Source: an uncultured Pseudomonadota bacterium (GTDB lineage: Bacteria; Pseudomonadota; Gammaproteobacteria; Steroidobacterales; Steroidobacteraceae). From it: a DNA stretch of 64,000 nt. The notes under the pieces were generated by a model. It was not told where the DNA came from, ran no database searches, and saw nothing but the letters and a program-made list of their open reading frames with translations. The translations under genes were made by a program, and so were the position numbers. Of this stretch, positions 38,302 to 46,260 are shown in pieces (positions within the stretch are counted from its first letter, which is position 1; each line of letters begins with the position of its first letter). The stretch covers positions 124,001 through 188,000 of the forward strand of contig CAIRLC010000017.1 of assembly GCA_903879335.1 (NCBI GenBank), read 5' to 3'.

Positions 38302-38812
38302 GACCTCCGCGAGCCTGCGTATCGAACGTTCCACCGGTGACGTCGTGGAAGTGAGCGCGCGCCGTGGCCGAGTGCGCGACGTGGACTATGCTGGGCGAGC
38401 ACGTGACTTGAACTTACCAGCACTCGGCAGCGCCACGTGGTCTGACACGTATGTCGCCGCCTCAACACGCCCAGACCGGTGGTGGATCATCGGGCCTGAA
38501 CGTGCGCCGGCTGAAACTGCGGCCCGCATCGCGGGACTCCTCGGCACCGGCGCGATCGTGGTGGATCAATCATCCGGCTTTGAGACCCTCGACCTTGTGG
38601 GTGCAGGCTGGCGCGAACGTCTCGCGCGCAGTTGCCGCCTAGATCTCGACCCTGCCGTATTTGTGCCCGGTCAAGCCGCGGCCACGACCATCGCGCAGGT
38701 CAATGTCATTTTGATCCCGCACCCGTCGGGATTACTGGTCCTCATTCCAGCCACCTACGCGCAGCACCTTCGCGACTGGCTGACTCATTTGTGTGGAGAA
38801 TCGCATTCATGA
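38288..38812 (+). CDS. soxG: Sarcosine oxidase subunit gamma-like (copy 2)
   Basis: 174 residues in the position of soxG. Weakly conserved: WWIIGPERAPAE replaces the LGPDEYLLL block of copy 1, followed by VVDQSSGFETLDLVGAGWRERLARSCRLDLDPAVF, which fits the gamma/GcvT pattern. The start is GTG 38288, preceded by GGAGA and lying 14 bases within soxA; the first in-frame ATG (38180) is inside soxA. The stop overlaps the next start (ATGA). Assignment relies on operon order more than on similarity. Confidence 0.8.
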   Translation: MSAPETSASLRIERSTGDVVEVSARRGRVRDVDYAGRARDLNLPALGSATWSDTYVAASTRPDRWWIIGPERAPAETAARIAGLLGTGAIVVDQSSGFETLDLVGAGWRERLARSCRLDLDPAVFVPGQAAATTIAQVNVILIPHPSGLLVLIPATYAQHLRDWLTHLCGESHS

Positions 38813-41223
38813 AGACATCGGCGCAGGTCGTCATCATCGGCGGTGGTGTGGTTGGGGCCAGTGTCCTCTACCACCTCGCCAAGATCGGCTGGACCGACGC
38901 CGTGTTGCTCGAACAGAGCGAACTCACCTCCGGTTCGACCTGGCACGCCGCGGGCGGCATGCACACCTTCAACGGGGAAGCGAATATCTCGCGCCTGCAG
39001 AAGTACACCATTGATCTCTATCGCGAGATCGAGCAGTTGTCGGGGCAGTCGTGCGGCTTGCACCCGAATGGTGGCCTCATGTTGGCCGCGACCCCGGGTG
39101 AACTCGATTCCCTGAAACTGATCTGCTCACGCGCCCGCTATCTCGGCATGGAAACCGAGATGATCACGATCGAGGAAGCCACGCGCCTTAATCCGCTGAT
39201 CGACCCGCAGTACTTCACCGGCGCGCTGTGGCGCGCCGACGGTGGGCACTGCGATCCCTCCGGCACCACGCATGCGTATGTGAAGGCCGCTCGCGCGCTC
39301 GGCTCCTCGGTGGAGCGCTTCACGCGCGTCGAGCGCCTCGAGCCACGTTCCGACGGCAGCTGGACCGTCATCACCAACAAGGGTGAGATCCACGCCGAGC
39401 ACGTCGTCAACTGCGGCGGTCTGTGGGCCCGGGAAATCGGCCGGATGGTCGGCATCGAGTTGCCGGTGCTCGCGATGGAGCACCATTACCTCCTGACCGA
39501 AGACATCCAGGCCCTCGCCGGTCGCGACAAGGAAATCGTCAACACCACGGATTACTCCGGCGAGATCTACATGCGCCAGGAGCGCGGCGGGGCACTGATC
39601 GGCACCTATGAGCCGAACGGTCATGTCTGGTCGCCGGACACGACGCCGCAAGACTTCTCGATGCAGTTGCTGCCCGATGATTTCGAGCGTCTGGCGCCGT
39701 ACTTCGAGGTGGGCTTCCGGCACTTCCCGGCGCTCGGTCAGGTCGGCATCCGCAAAGCCATCAATGGCCCCTTCACCTTCGCCCCCGACGGCAACCCGCT
39801 CGTGGGCCCGGTGCGGGGCCTGAAGAACTACTGGGTCGCCTGCGCCGTCATGGCCGGCTTCAGTCAGGGTGGCGGCATCGGGCTGATGCTGTCGCGCTGG
39901 ATAGCCGAAGGCGATCCGGGTCAGGACATCCTGTCGATGGACGTGGCGCGCTTCGGCGCCTTTGCCACGCCCAAATACACCTCGATCAAGGTGCCGGAAA
40001 ACTACAGTCGCCGCTTCCGCCTCGCCTACCCCAATGAAGAACTGCCGGCGGCGCGACCGGTGCGCCGCTCGCCGCTGTATGACCGCCTGCTCGCACGCGG
40101 TGCGGTCATGGGGGCGAATTTTGGGCTTGAGCACGCGCTCTGGTTCGCGCCACCGGGCGTTGAAAAAACCGAAACGCCGACCTATCGGCGCTCCGAGGCC
40201 TTCCCCATCGTGCGCGAGGAGTGCCTGGCGGTGCGCAGTCGCGTCGGTGTGTACGAGACCAGCAACTACGGCAAGTACGAGGTCACCGGGGCCGGCGCGC
40301 GCGCGTGGCTTGATCGCGTCTTCGCCTGTCGGATCCCGAAGCCCGGCCGACTGGCGCTCGCACCGATGCTCAATGCCGCCGGTCGCCTCGTCGGCGACCT
40401 GTCGATCGCGTGTCTCGCCGAGGATCGCTACTTCATCGTCGGTTCCGGCTTTGCGGAAGAATTCCACCTGCGCTGGTTCTGGCAGCAGCAGCCGCCGGAC
40501 AATGTCTTTGTGCGCTCGGTCGCCTCGACACTGTGCGGACTGTCCATCGCCGGGCCGCGCGCGCGCGACCTGCTGCAGTCGCTGACCCGCACGGACCTGT
40601 CAAACACTGCCATGCGTCTTTTTGATGTGCGTGAGACGACGGTCGGTTACGCGCCGGTGATCCTCACGCGCGCCGGCTTTACCGGCGAGTTGGGCTATGA
40701 GCTCTGGACCACGCCTGACTACTTTGTGGCCTTGCATGAGGAGATCTGCGTCGCGGGTGAACCGCTTGGGCTCGTGCATTTCGGCGGGCGAGCGCTGTCA
40801 TCCCTGCGTCTCGAGAAAAACTACGGCTCTTTCAATCGGGACTTTCGACCGGATTACACCCCGGCGCAGACTTGGCTCGATCGCTACGTGGACTTCAGTA
40901 AGCCCGATTTTGTCGGCCGTTCAGCGGCGATCGCAGAGCGCGAGGCAGGATCGACGCGTCGCTTCGTGGTCATGGAAGTCGCGGCCCAGGATGCTGACGT
41001 CGTCGGCTATGAATCGATCATAAAGGGCGATCAAGCGATCGGCTATGTCACTTCCGGCGCTTACGGGCACTGCATCGGGCGCAGTCTTGCAGCGGGTTTT
41101 GTGCCAACTCAATACGCCAATGAAGGCGAGGTCTTCACGATCGATATCTTGGGTCATGTGGCCGAGGCGATTGTGCGACTGCGTCCGTTGTATGACCCCG
41201 AGGGACTGCGCTTACGCGGGTGA
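38809..41223 (+). CDS. FAD-dependent dimethylglycine dehydrogenase-like protein (fourth copy)
   Basis: 804 residues. VVIIGGGVVGASVLYHLAKIGWTDAVLLEQSEL and GSTWHAAG with His46 (presumed covalent FAD) mark the dehydrogenase domain; GCVACAVM-type flavin contacts are replaced by VACAVMAGFSQGGGIGLMLSRWI. The C-terminal GcvT domain has AGFTGELGYELW and EKNYGSFNRDFRPDYTPAQTWLDR. ATG 38809 overlaps the soxG stop by ATGA, making it the fifth gene of the second sox operon, whereas in the first operon the DMGDH-like gene is first. The middle of the gene looks more GC-rich than its neighbours. Confidence 0.9.
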   Translation: MKTSAQVVIIGGGVVGASVLYHLAKIGWTDAVLLEQSELTSGSTWHAAGGMHTFNGEANISRLQKYTIDLYREIEQLSGQSCGLHPNGGLMLAATPGELDSLKLICSRARYLGMETEMITIEEATRLNPLIDPQYFTGALWRADGGHCDPSGTTHAYVKAARALGSSVERFTRVERLEPRSDGSWTVITNKGEIHAEHVVNCGGLWAREIGRMVGIELPVLAMEHHYLLTEDIQALAGRDKEIVNTTDYSGEIYMRQERGGALIGTYEPNGHVWSPDTTPQDFSMQLLPDDFERLAPYFEVGFRHFPALGQVGIRKAINGPFTFAPDGNPLVGPVRGLKNYWVACAVMAGFSQGGGIGLMLSRWIAEGDPGQDILSMDVARFGAFATPKYTSIKVPENYSRRFRLAYPNEELPAARPVRRSPLYDRLLARGAVMGANFGLEHALWFAPPGVEKTETPTYRRSEAFPIVREECLAVRSRVGVYETSNYGKYEVTGAGARAWLDRVFACRIPKPGRLALAPMLNAAGRLVGDLSIACLAEDRYFIVGSGFAEEFHLRWFWQQQPPDNVFVRSVASTLCGLSIAGPRARDLLQSLTRTDLSNTAMRLFDVRETTVGYAPVILTRAGFTGELGYELWTTPDYFVALHEEICVAGEPLGLVHFGGRALSSLRLEKNYGSFNRDFRPDYTPAQTWLDRYVDFSKPDFVGRSAAIAEREAGSTRRFVVMEVAAQDADVVGYESIIKGDQAIGYVTSGAYGHCIGRSLAAGFVPTQYANEGEVFTIDILGHVAEAIVRLRPLYDPEGLRLRG

Positions 41224-41493
41224 TCCGTTCAGCTTGAAAACACAAGAAAGGCGAGCTCGCCGAGCCGCTGCTTGTCACGTGTAAGGCGGCCTTGAAGAGC
41301 GCTGCGGTTGCGCGGATTGAAGGGGTCAATTTACGTAGGGGCGGGTACTCATTGGATCAGTTTGTTCCAACGGATCACGCCGAGCCGACGCGCCGAGTGC
41401 AGACGGTGATCGTCCAGCATGCGCCGTTCTGATATCAGCGTGCATAAAGCGGTGGCAGAACTCATTCTTATCCTGCCTCCTCGCGCTGAGTCC

Positions 41494-42594
41494 CTACGTC
41501 GCCGCGAGTGAGTAACTGGTGCTGCGTCCACCGGCGGAATCTCGGACAAGAGCTCCGCGCTCGACCAAGTCGAGGATGTCGCGGTAGGCCGTATCCTGAG
41601 AACACTGGGTGAGTTTGGCCCATTTGGAAGTCGTCAGCTTACCCTCGAATCCGTCGAGCAACTGATTGAGCACCTTCACCTGTCTTGCGTTGAGCGATGC
41701 CGGGGCGAAGCGCTCCCAGTAACGCGCCTTAGCAACCACGTTCGCCAAAGTCTCGCGCGACGCGGCGATAGCGCGATGCAGGCAGGCGAGGAACCATTCC
41801 TGCCACTGAGTCACATCAAGCCCGGATTTCTGTGTGCGTTCGAGCTGCGTGTAGTAATCATCGCGCTCCCGCCGAATTTGTGCCGACATGCTGTAGAAGC
41901 GCTGCGGACTCTGTTCCGAGCGCGCCAGCGCCATATCGGCGATCGCTCTAGCGATGCGACCGTTCCCGTCATCGAACGGATGGACAGTGACGAACCACAA
42001 ATGGGCGAGGCTCGCTGTGAGCAACGGATCTACATCACTCGGTCCCGCGAACCAATCGAGGAATCGCGTCATTTCCACCGGCACGCGCTCCGCGGGCGGC
42101 GCTTCGTAGTGCACCTTGCGTCGCCCGATGGGTCCTGAGACGACCTGCATGGGTCCACCGGCATCGTCGCGCCAACGGCCAACCATGATCGGTTGCAGTC
42201 CGCTGTGGCCGGTGGGGAACATTGCAGCGTGCCAAGCGAACAGTCGCTCCGCGGTCAGCGGTCGCGCATAGTTTGAGGTAGCGTCAAGCATCATCTCCAC
42301 GACGCCGTCGGTGTTCCGATCCGAGGGCAGCAGTCCGCCGATATCCATGCCGAGACGTCGGGCGAGCGAGGAGCGCACCTGATCGTTGTCGAGCTTCTCG
42401 CCTTCGATTTCGCTCGACCGAACCACGTCCTCAGTCAGTGTGCGCAGGTGGGCTTCGCGGCGCAGGTCGAAGCCGATAGTTTCCATTCTGCCGACCAGAC
42501 GGCCCTGCTCCCGCGCGACTTGAGCTAACAATGGCGCCAAACGGGTGGAGTTGCAGGTGAAGGCCGGCCAGTCATTTTGCTCCCAGAGGTACAC
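41494..42594 (-). CDS. Fic-family AMP transferase with N-terminal inhibitory helix and C-terminal winged helix
   Basis: 366 residues. The catalytic Fic motif HPFDDGNGR is at 205-213; the self-inhibitory motif SSEIEGE (60-66, Glu64) makes it a class II Fic. The N-terminus (YLWEQNDWPAF) is the DUF4172-type leader, and the last ~80 residues (LNARQVKVLNQLL, LTTSKWAKLTQCSQDTAYRDILDLVERGALV) form a winged helix able to bind DNA. It would AMPylate a target protein when inhibition is relieved. The start is GTG 42594, with GGAG six bases upstream; that site lies inside one of two palindromes, so autorepression is likely. No antitoxin gene is adjacent. Its context is unrelated to amine catabolism. Confidence 0.93.
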   Translation of the reverse strand: MYLWEQNDWPAFTCNSTRLAPLLAQVAREQGRLVGRMETIGFDLRREAHLRTLTEDVVRSSEIEGEKLDNDQVRSSLARRLGMDIGGLLPSDRNTDGVVEMMLDATSNYARPLTAERLFAWHAAMFPTGHSGLQPIMVGRWRDDAGGPMQVVSGPIGRRKVHYEAPPAERVPVEMTRFLDWFAGPSDVDPLLTASLAHLWFVTVHPFDDGNGRIARAIADMALARSEQSPQRFYSMSAQIRRERDDYYTQLERTQKSGLDVTQWQEWFLACLHRAIAASRETLANVVAKARYWERFAPASLNARQVKVLNQLLDGFEGKLTTSKWAKLTQCSQDTAYRDILDLVERGALVRDSAGGRSTSYSLAAT

Positions 42595-42601
42595 ATTAAT
42601 C

Positions 42602-42671
42602 TCCGCTATTAATGCGGATATTGTGATTCAAAAGGCCGCCGACTACAATTTAAATCCGCACATTATGCGGA
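42602..42671. promoter_or_regulatory. Two TCCGC-N7-GCGGA palindromic operators upstream of fic
   Basis: TCCGC TATTAAT GCGGA (42602-42618) and TCCGC ACATTAT GCGGA (42655-42671) share arms, spacer length and AT-rich centres; centres are 53 bp apart, about five helical turns. A half site TCCGC follows at 42690. The proximal arm overlaps the fic ribosome site. CATTAAT-N7-ATTAATG (42594-42614) overlaps it too. Likely bound by the Fic protein's winged helix (inference). Confidence 0.65.
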
Positions 42672-42835
42672 GATAATGGATCACAATCTCCGCATGCCCC
42701 ACAGGGTGGCCCGGCTTGGTGGTACGCAGTGGCGTTACCGAAATTCCGGCGTCAGGGCGCCGGAGGCAACCGAACGACGACGGTCACTGCTCTGGGCGCG
42801 ACGTCATCGAGCAAACGACAACTAATTAGCCCTGC

Positions 42836-42889
42836 TGGACGAGTGCCTACCTGCCACTGCTGCCGCGGTGGCAGGTAGGCACTCGTCCA
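42836..42889. repeat. Near-perfect long hairpin, 22-bp arms
   Basis: Bases 42836-42857 and 42868-42889 are exact reverse complements. The inner bases add a T-G and two G-C pairs, closing on a TGCC tetraloop, so about 25 bp in RNA. No T run flanks it and no target-site duplication or open frame is evident. It may be a terminator-like stem, a small structured RNA or a mobile-element remnant. Confidence 0.7.
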
Positions 42890-43173
42890 TGGGACTTTAG
42901 GAATTTTGTGTGATCGGGGCTCTAGATGCGGTTCCCTCGCCGCCCTCCTCCAGCCTTTCGAAGACTCTCACAATGGGCGCCAGATAAGTTTCGACATCCC
43001 TGCGTATTTAGTAGGGGATTGATCTTAAATCTGGCGACGCTAGTTGAGAGCCCTGTCTCGCATGAATAACGCGTCATTGCGGAAAGACGGCACGACACCG
43101 GGTGAAGGCGACCTAGCGCTTTTGGTAACGATCAGATCAGCGACAATGCGCGTCGATAAATCTTCTCACCGTT

Positions 43174-43566
43174 CTACCAGCCCAAGCACTGAGTCTCATC
43201 GGATGGGATGGCGTAATAGTCAGCGCGATCCGCGACAAAGATATGACGACTGACGCTTAGCCGTGTGGGACCCGTGATGGACCCCGCCGCAATACTGATG
43301 CGCAGCGGTTCGGCGAGTGGCCGCCAAAAAAGGTTACTGCCGCAGCGCTCACAGAATCCCCGCTCCGCCGAATCAGAGGAACGATACCAACGCAGGCCAT
43401 CAGCGCGAAGGAAGGTGAGGTCAGCAGCGGCCGCCGAGGTATACGCGCTGTAATGACCGCTGGTGCGCCGGCACTGCGTACAGTGACAGGCCACCACATC
43501 GCGCAGTGGACCGGTCACCTCATAGGCCACGGCCCCGCATTCACAGCGACCCGCCACTGGGCTCAT
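43174..43566 (-). CDS. GFA-family zinc protein (glutathione-dependent formaldehyde-activating-like)
   Basis: 130 residues. Zinc-binding cysteines appear in the family order: Cys8/Cys10 (RCECGAV), Cys27/29/32 (CHCTQC) and Cys72/75 (CERCG). Named members were reported to help glutathione condense with formaldehyde, but most GFA proteins are of unknown function. It starts four bases after the enolase-superfamily gene ends, so it is the last gene of the MFS-ALDH-enolase operon. Formaldehyde relevance is attractive near demethylating enzymes but not shown. Confidence 0.88.
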   Translation of the reverse strand: MSPVAGRCECGAVAYEVTGPLRDVVACHCTQCRRTSGHYSAYTSAAAADLTFLRADGLRWYRSSDSAERGFCERCGSNLFWRPLAEPLRISIAAGSITGPTRLSVSRHIFVADRADYYAIPSDETQCLGW

Positions 43567-43570
43567 ACGC

Positions 43571-44758
43571 TCAGATGACCGGGTGACCGGTCATGTCGAG
43601 GTGCAGCATCGTGCCGGTATAGGGATTGGCGCGACAGACGGCTTCGTTCAATTCGATCCCAAGGCCAGGTTCGGTCGGCGGGATGATGTAACCCTCCTCC
43701 CAACGGATGCCTTTGCTCAGGACTTCCGAGTGAAATCCACCCCACGTTTCGATGCTTTCCTGAATGAGGAAGTTCGGACTGCAGGTCGCCAACTGCACAT
43801 TGGCCGCGCCGACGACCGGACCGCAGTAGAGATGTGGCGCGATCTGCACATGGCTGACTTCCGCCATGCCGGCGATCTTCTTCGCTTCCAGAATGCCGCC
43901 GACGCGACCTAAGTTCATCTGCAGAATCGCCGCGGATCCGGCCGAAAGCATCCGACCGAAATCGTATTTGGTCGTCAGGCGCTCACCCGCCGCGATCGGG
44001 ATGGTGGTGCCTCGCGCGACCTTCGCCATCTCCTCCGGCGCATCCGGCGGCACCGGCTCTTCAAACCAGAGCGGATCGTACTTCTCGAGCCGGCGGGCAA
44101 GACGGATGGCCCCCGCCGCGGTCATTTGTCCGTGGGTGCCGAACAGAAGATCGGCCTTTGAGCCCACCGCCTCGCGCAGCACCTCGCAGAACCGCTCCGA
44201 GAGATCTAGCGCATGCAGCGACAGCTGACGCCCGTCAAAGGCGGTGTACGGGCCGGCCGGATCGAACTTGATCGCGGTAAAGCCCTGCGCCACGTATTCC
44301 GCGGCGCGCACCGCCGACAGTTCCGGATCCTGATAGACGTCAACGGTATCGCCGGGTCGCGCGTAGATGTAGGTGTACGAGCGCAACCGCTCGTGCACCT
44401 TGCCGCCCAGGAGGTTGTAGACCGGCTGATTGGCTTCCTTGCCAATAATGTCCCAACATGCCATTTCGAGCGCCGACATGCATCCCATGACCGACAGGTC
44501 CGGATGCTGCGTGAAGCCGGCCGAATAGACTCGCCGCCACATGTGCTCAATCCGGTGTGGGTCTTCACCGCGCATATAGCGGTTGAAGAGGTCTTCGCAC
44601 ATCTTGGCCACGAGGTGCGGCTCAAACGGCACACAGTAGGCCTCGCCGACACCGGAGACGTTGCCGTCCGTCGTGATCTTCACGAACACAAAATAACGAC
44701 CGCCGTAGTGTGGCGGTGGATTGCCCACGACAAACGTTTCAATGTCGACGAGTTTCAT
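43571..44758 (-). CDS. Enolase-superfamily (mandelate racemase/muconate lactonizing) acid-sugar dehydratase-like
   Basis: 395 residues: N-terminal capping domain (MKLVDIETFVVGNPPPHYGGRY) and TIM barrel. LFGTHGQM replaces the DxHG-type first metal site; WFEEPVPPD and PIAAGERL supply the second and third acidic ligands; IAPHLYCGP carries the likely catalytic His. This resembles gluconate/galactonate-type dehydratases, which remove water from sugar acids. ATG 44758 is chosen because it matches the family N-terminus; an opening at 44863 overlaps the ALDH gene. It follows ALDH by four bases, so the two may act successively. Confidence 0.87.
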   Translation of the reverse strand: MKLVDIETFVVGNPPPHYGGRYFVFVKITTDGNVSGVGEAYCVPFEPHLVAKMCEDLFNRYMRGEDPHRIEHMWRRVYSAGFTQHPDLSVMGCMSALEMACWDIIGKEANQPVYNLLGGKVHERLRSYTYIYARPGDTVDVYQDPELSAVRAAEYVAQGFTAIKFDPAGPYTAFDGRQLSLHALDLSERFCEVLREAVGSKADLLFGTHGQMTAAGAIRLARRLEKYDPLWFEEPVPPDAPEEMAKVARGTTIPIAAGERLTTKYDFGRMLSAGSAAILQMNLGRVGGILEAKKIAGMAEVSHVQIAPHLYCGPVVGAANVQLATCSPNFLIQESIETWGGFHSEVLSKGIRWEEGYIIPPTEPGLGIELNEAVCRANPYTGTMLHLDMTGHPVI

Positions 44759-44762
44759 TGAC

Positions 44763-46196
44763 TTACGCCTCGTAGTAGCCGTTGATCGCCTTGAATTCCA
44801 AGAAGTCGAGCAAGCCGTAGGTGCCCCACTCGCGGCCGTTACCCGACTGCTTGAAGCCACCAAACGGCGAGCTGTAATCCTGACCGGCGCCGTTCAAGTA
44901 GACGCTACCGGCGCGCAGCCGCTTGGCGACATAGAGCGCCTTCTGGTGGTCGCCCGTCTGCACGTAGGCCGCCAAGCCATACGGCGTGTCGTTGGCGATC
45001 GCGATCGCATCGTCGAGATCCTTGAACGGAATCATCACGAGCACTGGCCCGAAGATTTCGTTGCGGGCGATCTTCATCTGGTTGTTCACACCGGCGAACA
45101 CGGTCGGACGGGCGTAGTAGCCCTTCTCGATGCCTTCCGGCCGACCTGGACCACCAGCGACAAGGCGTGCCCCTTCCGCGATGCCTTCCTCGATCCAATG
45201 CTGAACGCGCTCGAACTGGATCTTCGACGCCAAGGGCCCAATGTGGTTGCCCGACTGAGTGGGATCGCCAACCTTGACCTGCGCCGCGGCCGCAGCCGCA
45301 ACCTCGACCGCCTGCTCATAGACGGAGGCCTCAACCAGCATGCGGGTCGGGGCGTTGCACGACTGACCGGTATTACCCATGCAGTGCAACACACCGCGCT
45401 TGACGGCTTTTGTAACATCCGCATCGGCAAAGACGATGTTGGGCGACTTGCCACCGAGTTCCTGCGACACGCGCTTAACCGTCTCGGCCGCCGCTTTCGC
45501 CACCGCTATACCGGCACGGGTTGAGCCGGTGAACGACATCAGTTCGATGTCGGGGTGCACCGACAAGGCATTACCCACTTCAATGCCAGTGCCGTGCACC
45601 ATGTTGAAGACGCCGGCTGGATAGCCGGCCTCATGCACGCACTCAGCAAAAATCTGCGCCGACAACGGGCTCTGCTCGGATGGCTTCAACACCACCGTGC
45701 AGCCGGCCAGCAATGCCGGGGCCACCTTGGCGGCAACCTGGTTCATGGGCCAGTTCCACGGCGTAATGAGACCGCACACGCCAATCGGCTCGCGCACCAC
45801 ATTACCGCGTGCGCCACTGCGCACTTCCCAGTCGAGTTCCCGCGCAGCTTTGAGGGTCTCCTTGATATGGCCCGAGCCACACTCAGCCTGCGCATTGAAG
45901 GAGAAATCCTTCGGGGCGCCCATCTCAGCGGTGATCGCTTCGGCCATCTCACCGTAGCGACGCATGTACACCTCAAGCAGCTTTTCCATGAGCGCGATCC
46001 GCTCATCGAGCGTCGTCAACGAATAGGTCTGAAAAGCGCGGTGTGCGGCGGCAATTGCAATATTCGCGTCATCCGCGGATCCCATCGCGATCTCGGCTTC
46101 CTGCGCCTCGGTCGCCGGATTAATGACTGCAAAGCGGCCCATATCCGTTACCGGATTCACGAAGGCGCCGTCGATGTAATGCAATAAAGTCTTCAT
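44763..46196 (-). CDS. NAD(P)-dependent aldehyde dehydrogenase
   Basis: 477 residues. Catalytic Cys280 (NTGQSCNAP) and general base Glu246 (QELGGKSP) are present, as are the cofactor motif FTGSTRAG and substrate loop GGFKQSGNGREWG. It oxidises an aldehyde to the acid. ATG 46196 has GGAG upstream; a 29-residue longer opening reaches into the MFS gene. It is in an operon with an MFS transporter, an acid-sugar dehydratase-like enzyme and a GFA protein, which points to sugar or sugar-acid use rather than betaine aldehyde. Confidence 0.92.
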   Translation of the reverse strand: MKTLLHYIDGAFVNPVTDMGRFAVINPATEAQEAEIAMGSADDANIAIAAAHRAFQTYSLTTLDERIALMEKLLEVYMRRYGEMAEAITAEMGAPKDFSFNAQAECGSGHIKETLKAARELDWEVRSGARGNVVREPIGVCGLITPWNWPMNQVAAKVAPALLAGCTVVLKPSEQSPLSAQIFAECVHEAGYPAGVFNMVHGTGIEVGNALSVHPDIELMSFTGSTRAGIAVAKAAAETVKRVSQELGGKSPNIVFADADVTKAVKRGVLHCMGNTGQSCNAPTRMLVEASVYEQAVEVAAAAAAQVKVGDPTQSGNHIGPLASKIQFERVQHWIEEGIAEGARLVAGGPGRPEGIEKGYYARPTVFAGVNNQMKIARNEIFGPVLVMIPFKDLDDAIAIANDTPYGLAAYVQTGDHQKALYVAKRLRAGSVYLNGAGQDYSSPFGGFKQSGNGREWGTYGLLDFLEFKAINGYYEA

Positions 46197-46260
46197 CTCG
46201 AATCTCCAGAGTGTCGCCGCGGGTGCCCTCACCCGCGGTTTGGGTTCGCGGTCGCGAACC

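Larger units (their letters stand above)
42595..43173. other. 579-bp region without a supported gene
   Basis: Between divergently placed fic and the end of the GFA gene. It holds the fic operators and the long hairpin. On the minus strand, about 42897-42998, a short open stretch ending in TAA (residues like RDVETYLAPIVRVFERLEE) reads like a protein C-terminus, but it has no start and is stopped upstream, so it could be a gene remnant. Other short frames have no support. Confidence 0.5.

Noticed and set aside
39127-40467. 446-codon minus-strand frame
   Set aside because: Antisense to the DMGDH-like gene in a GC-rich stretch; its translation has no recognisable domain.
42836-42889. Integron attC site
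   Set aside because: The hairpin is a perfect inverted repeat without the extrahelical bases and R/L box layout of attC, and no integrase or cassette is present.
43044-43253. Short open frame of 69 codons
   Set aside because: No ribosome site, low-complexity translation, and its end overlaps the GFA gene antisense.
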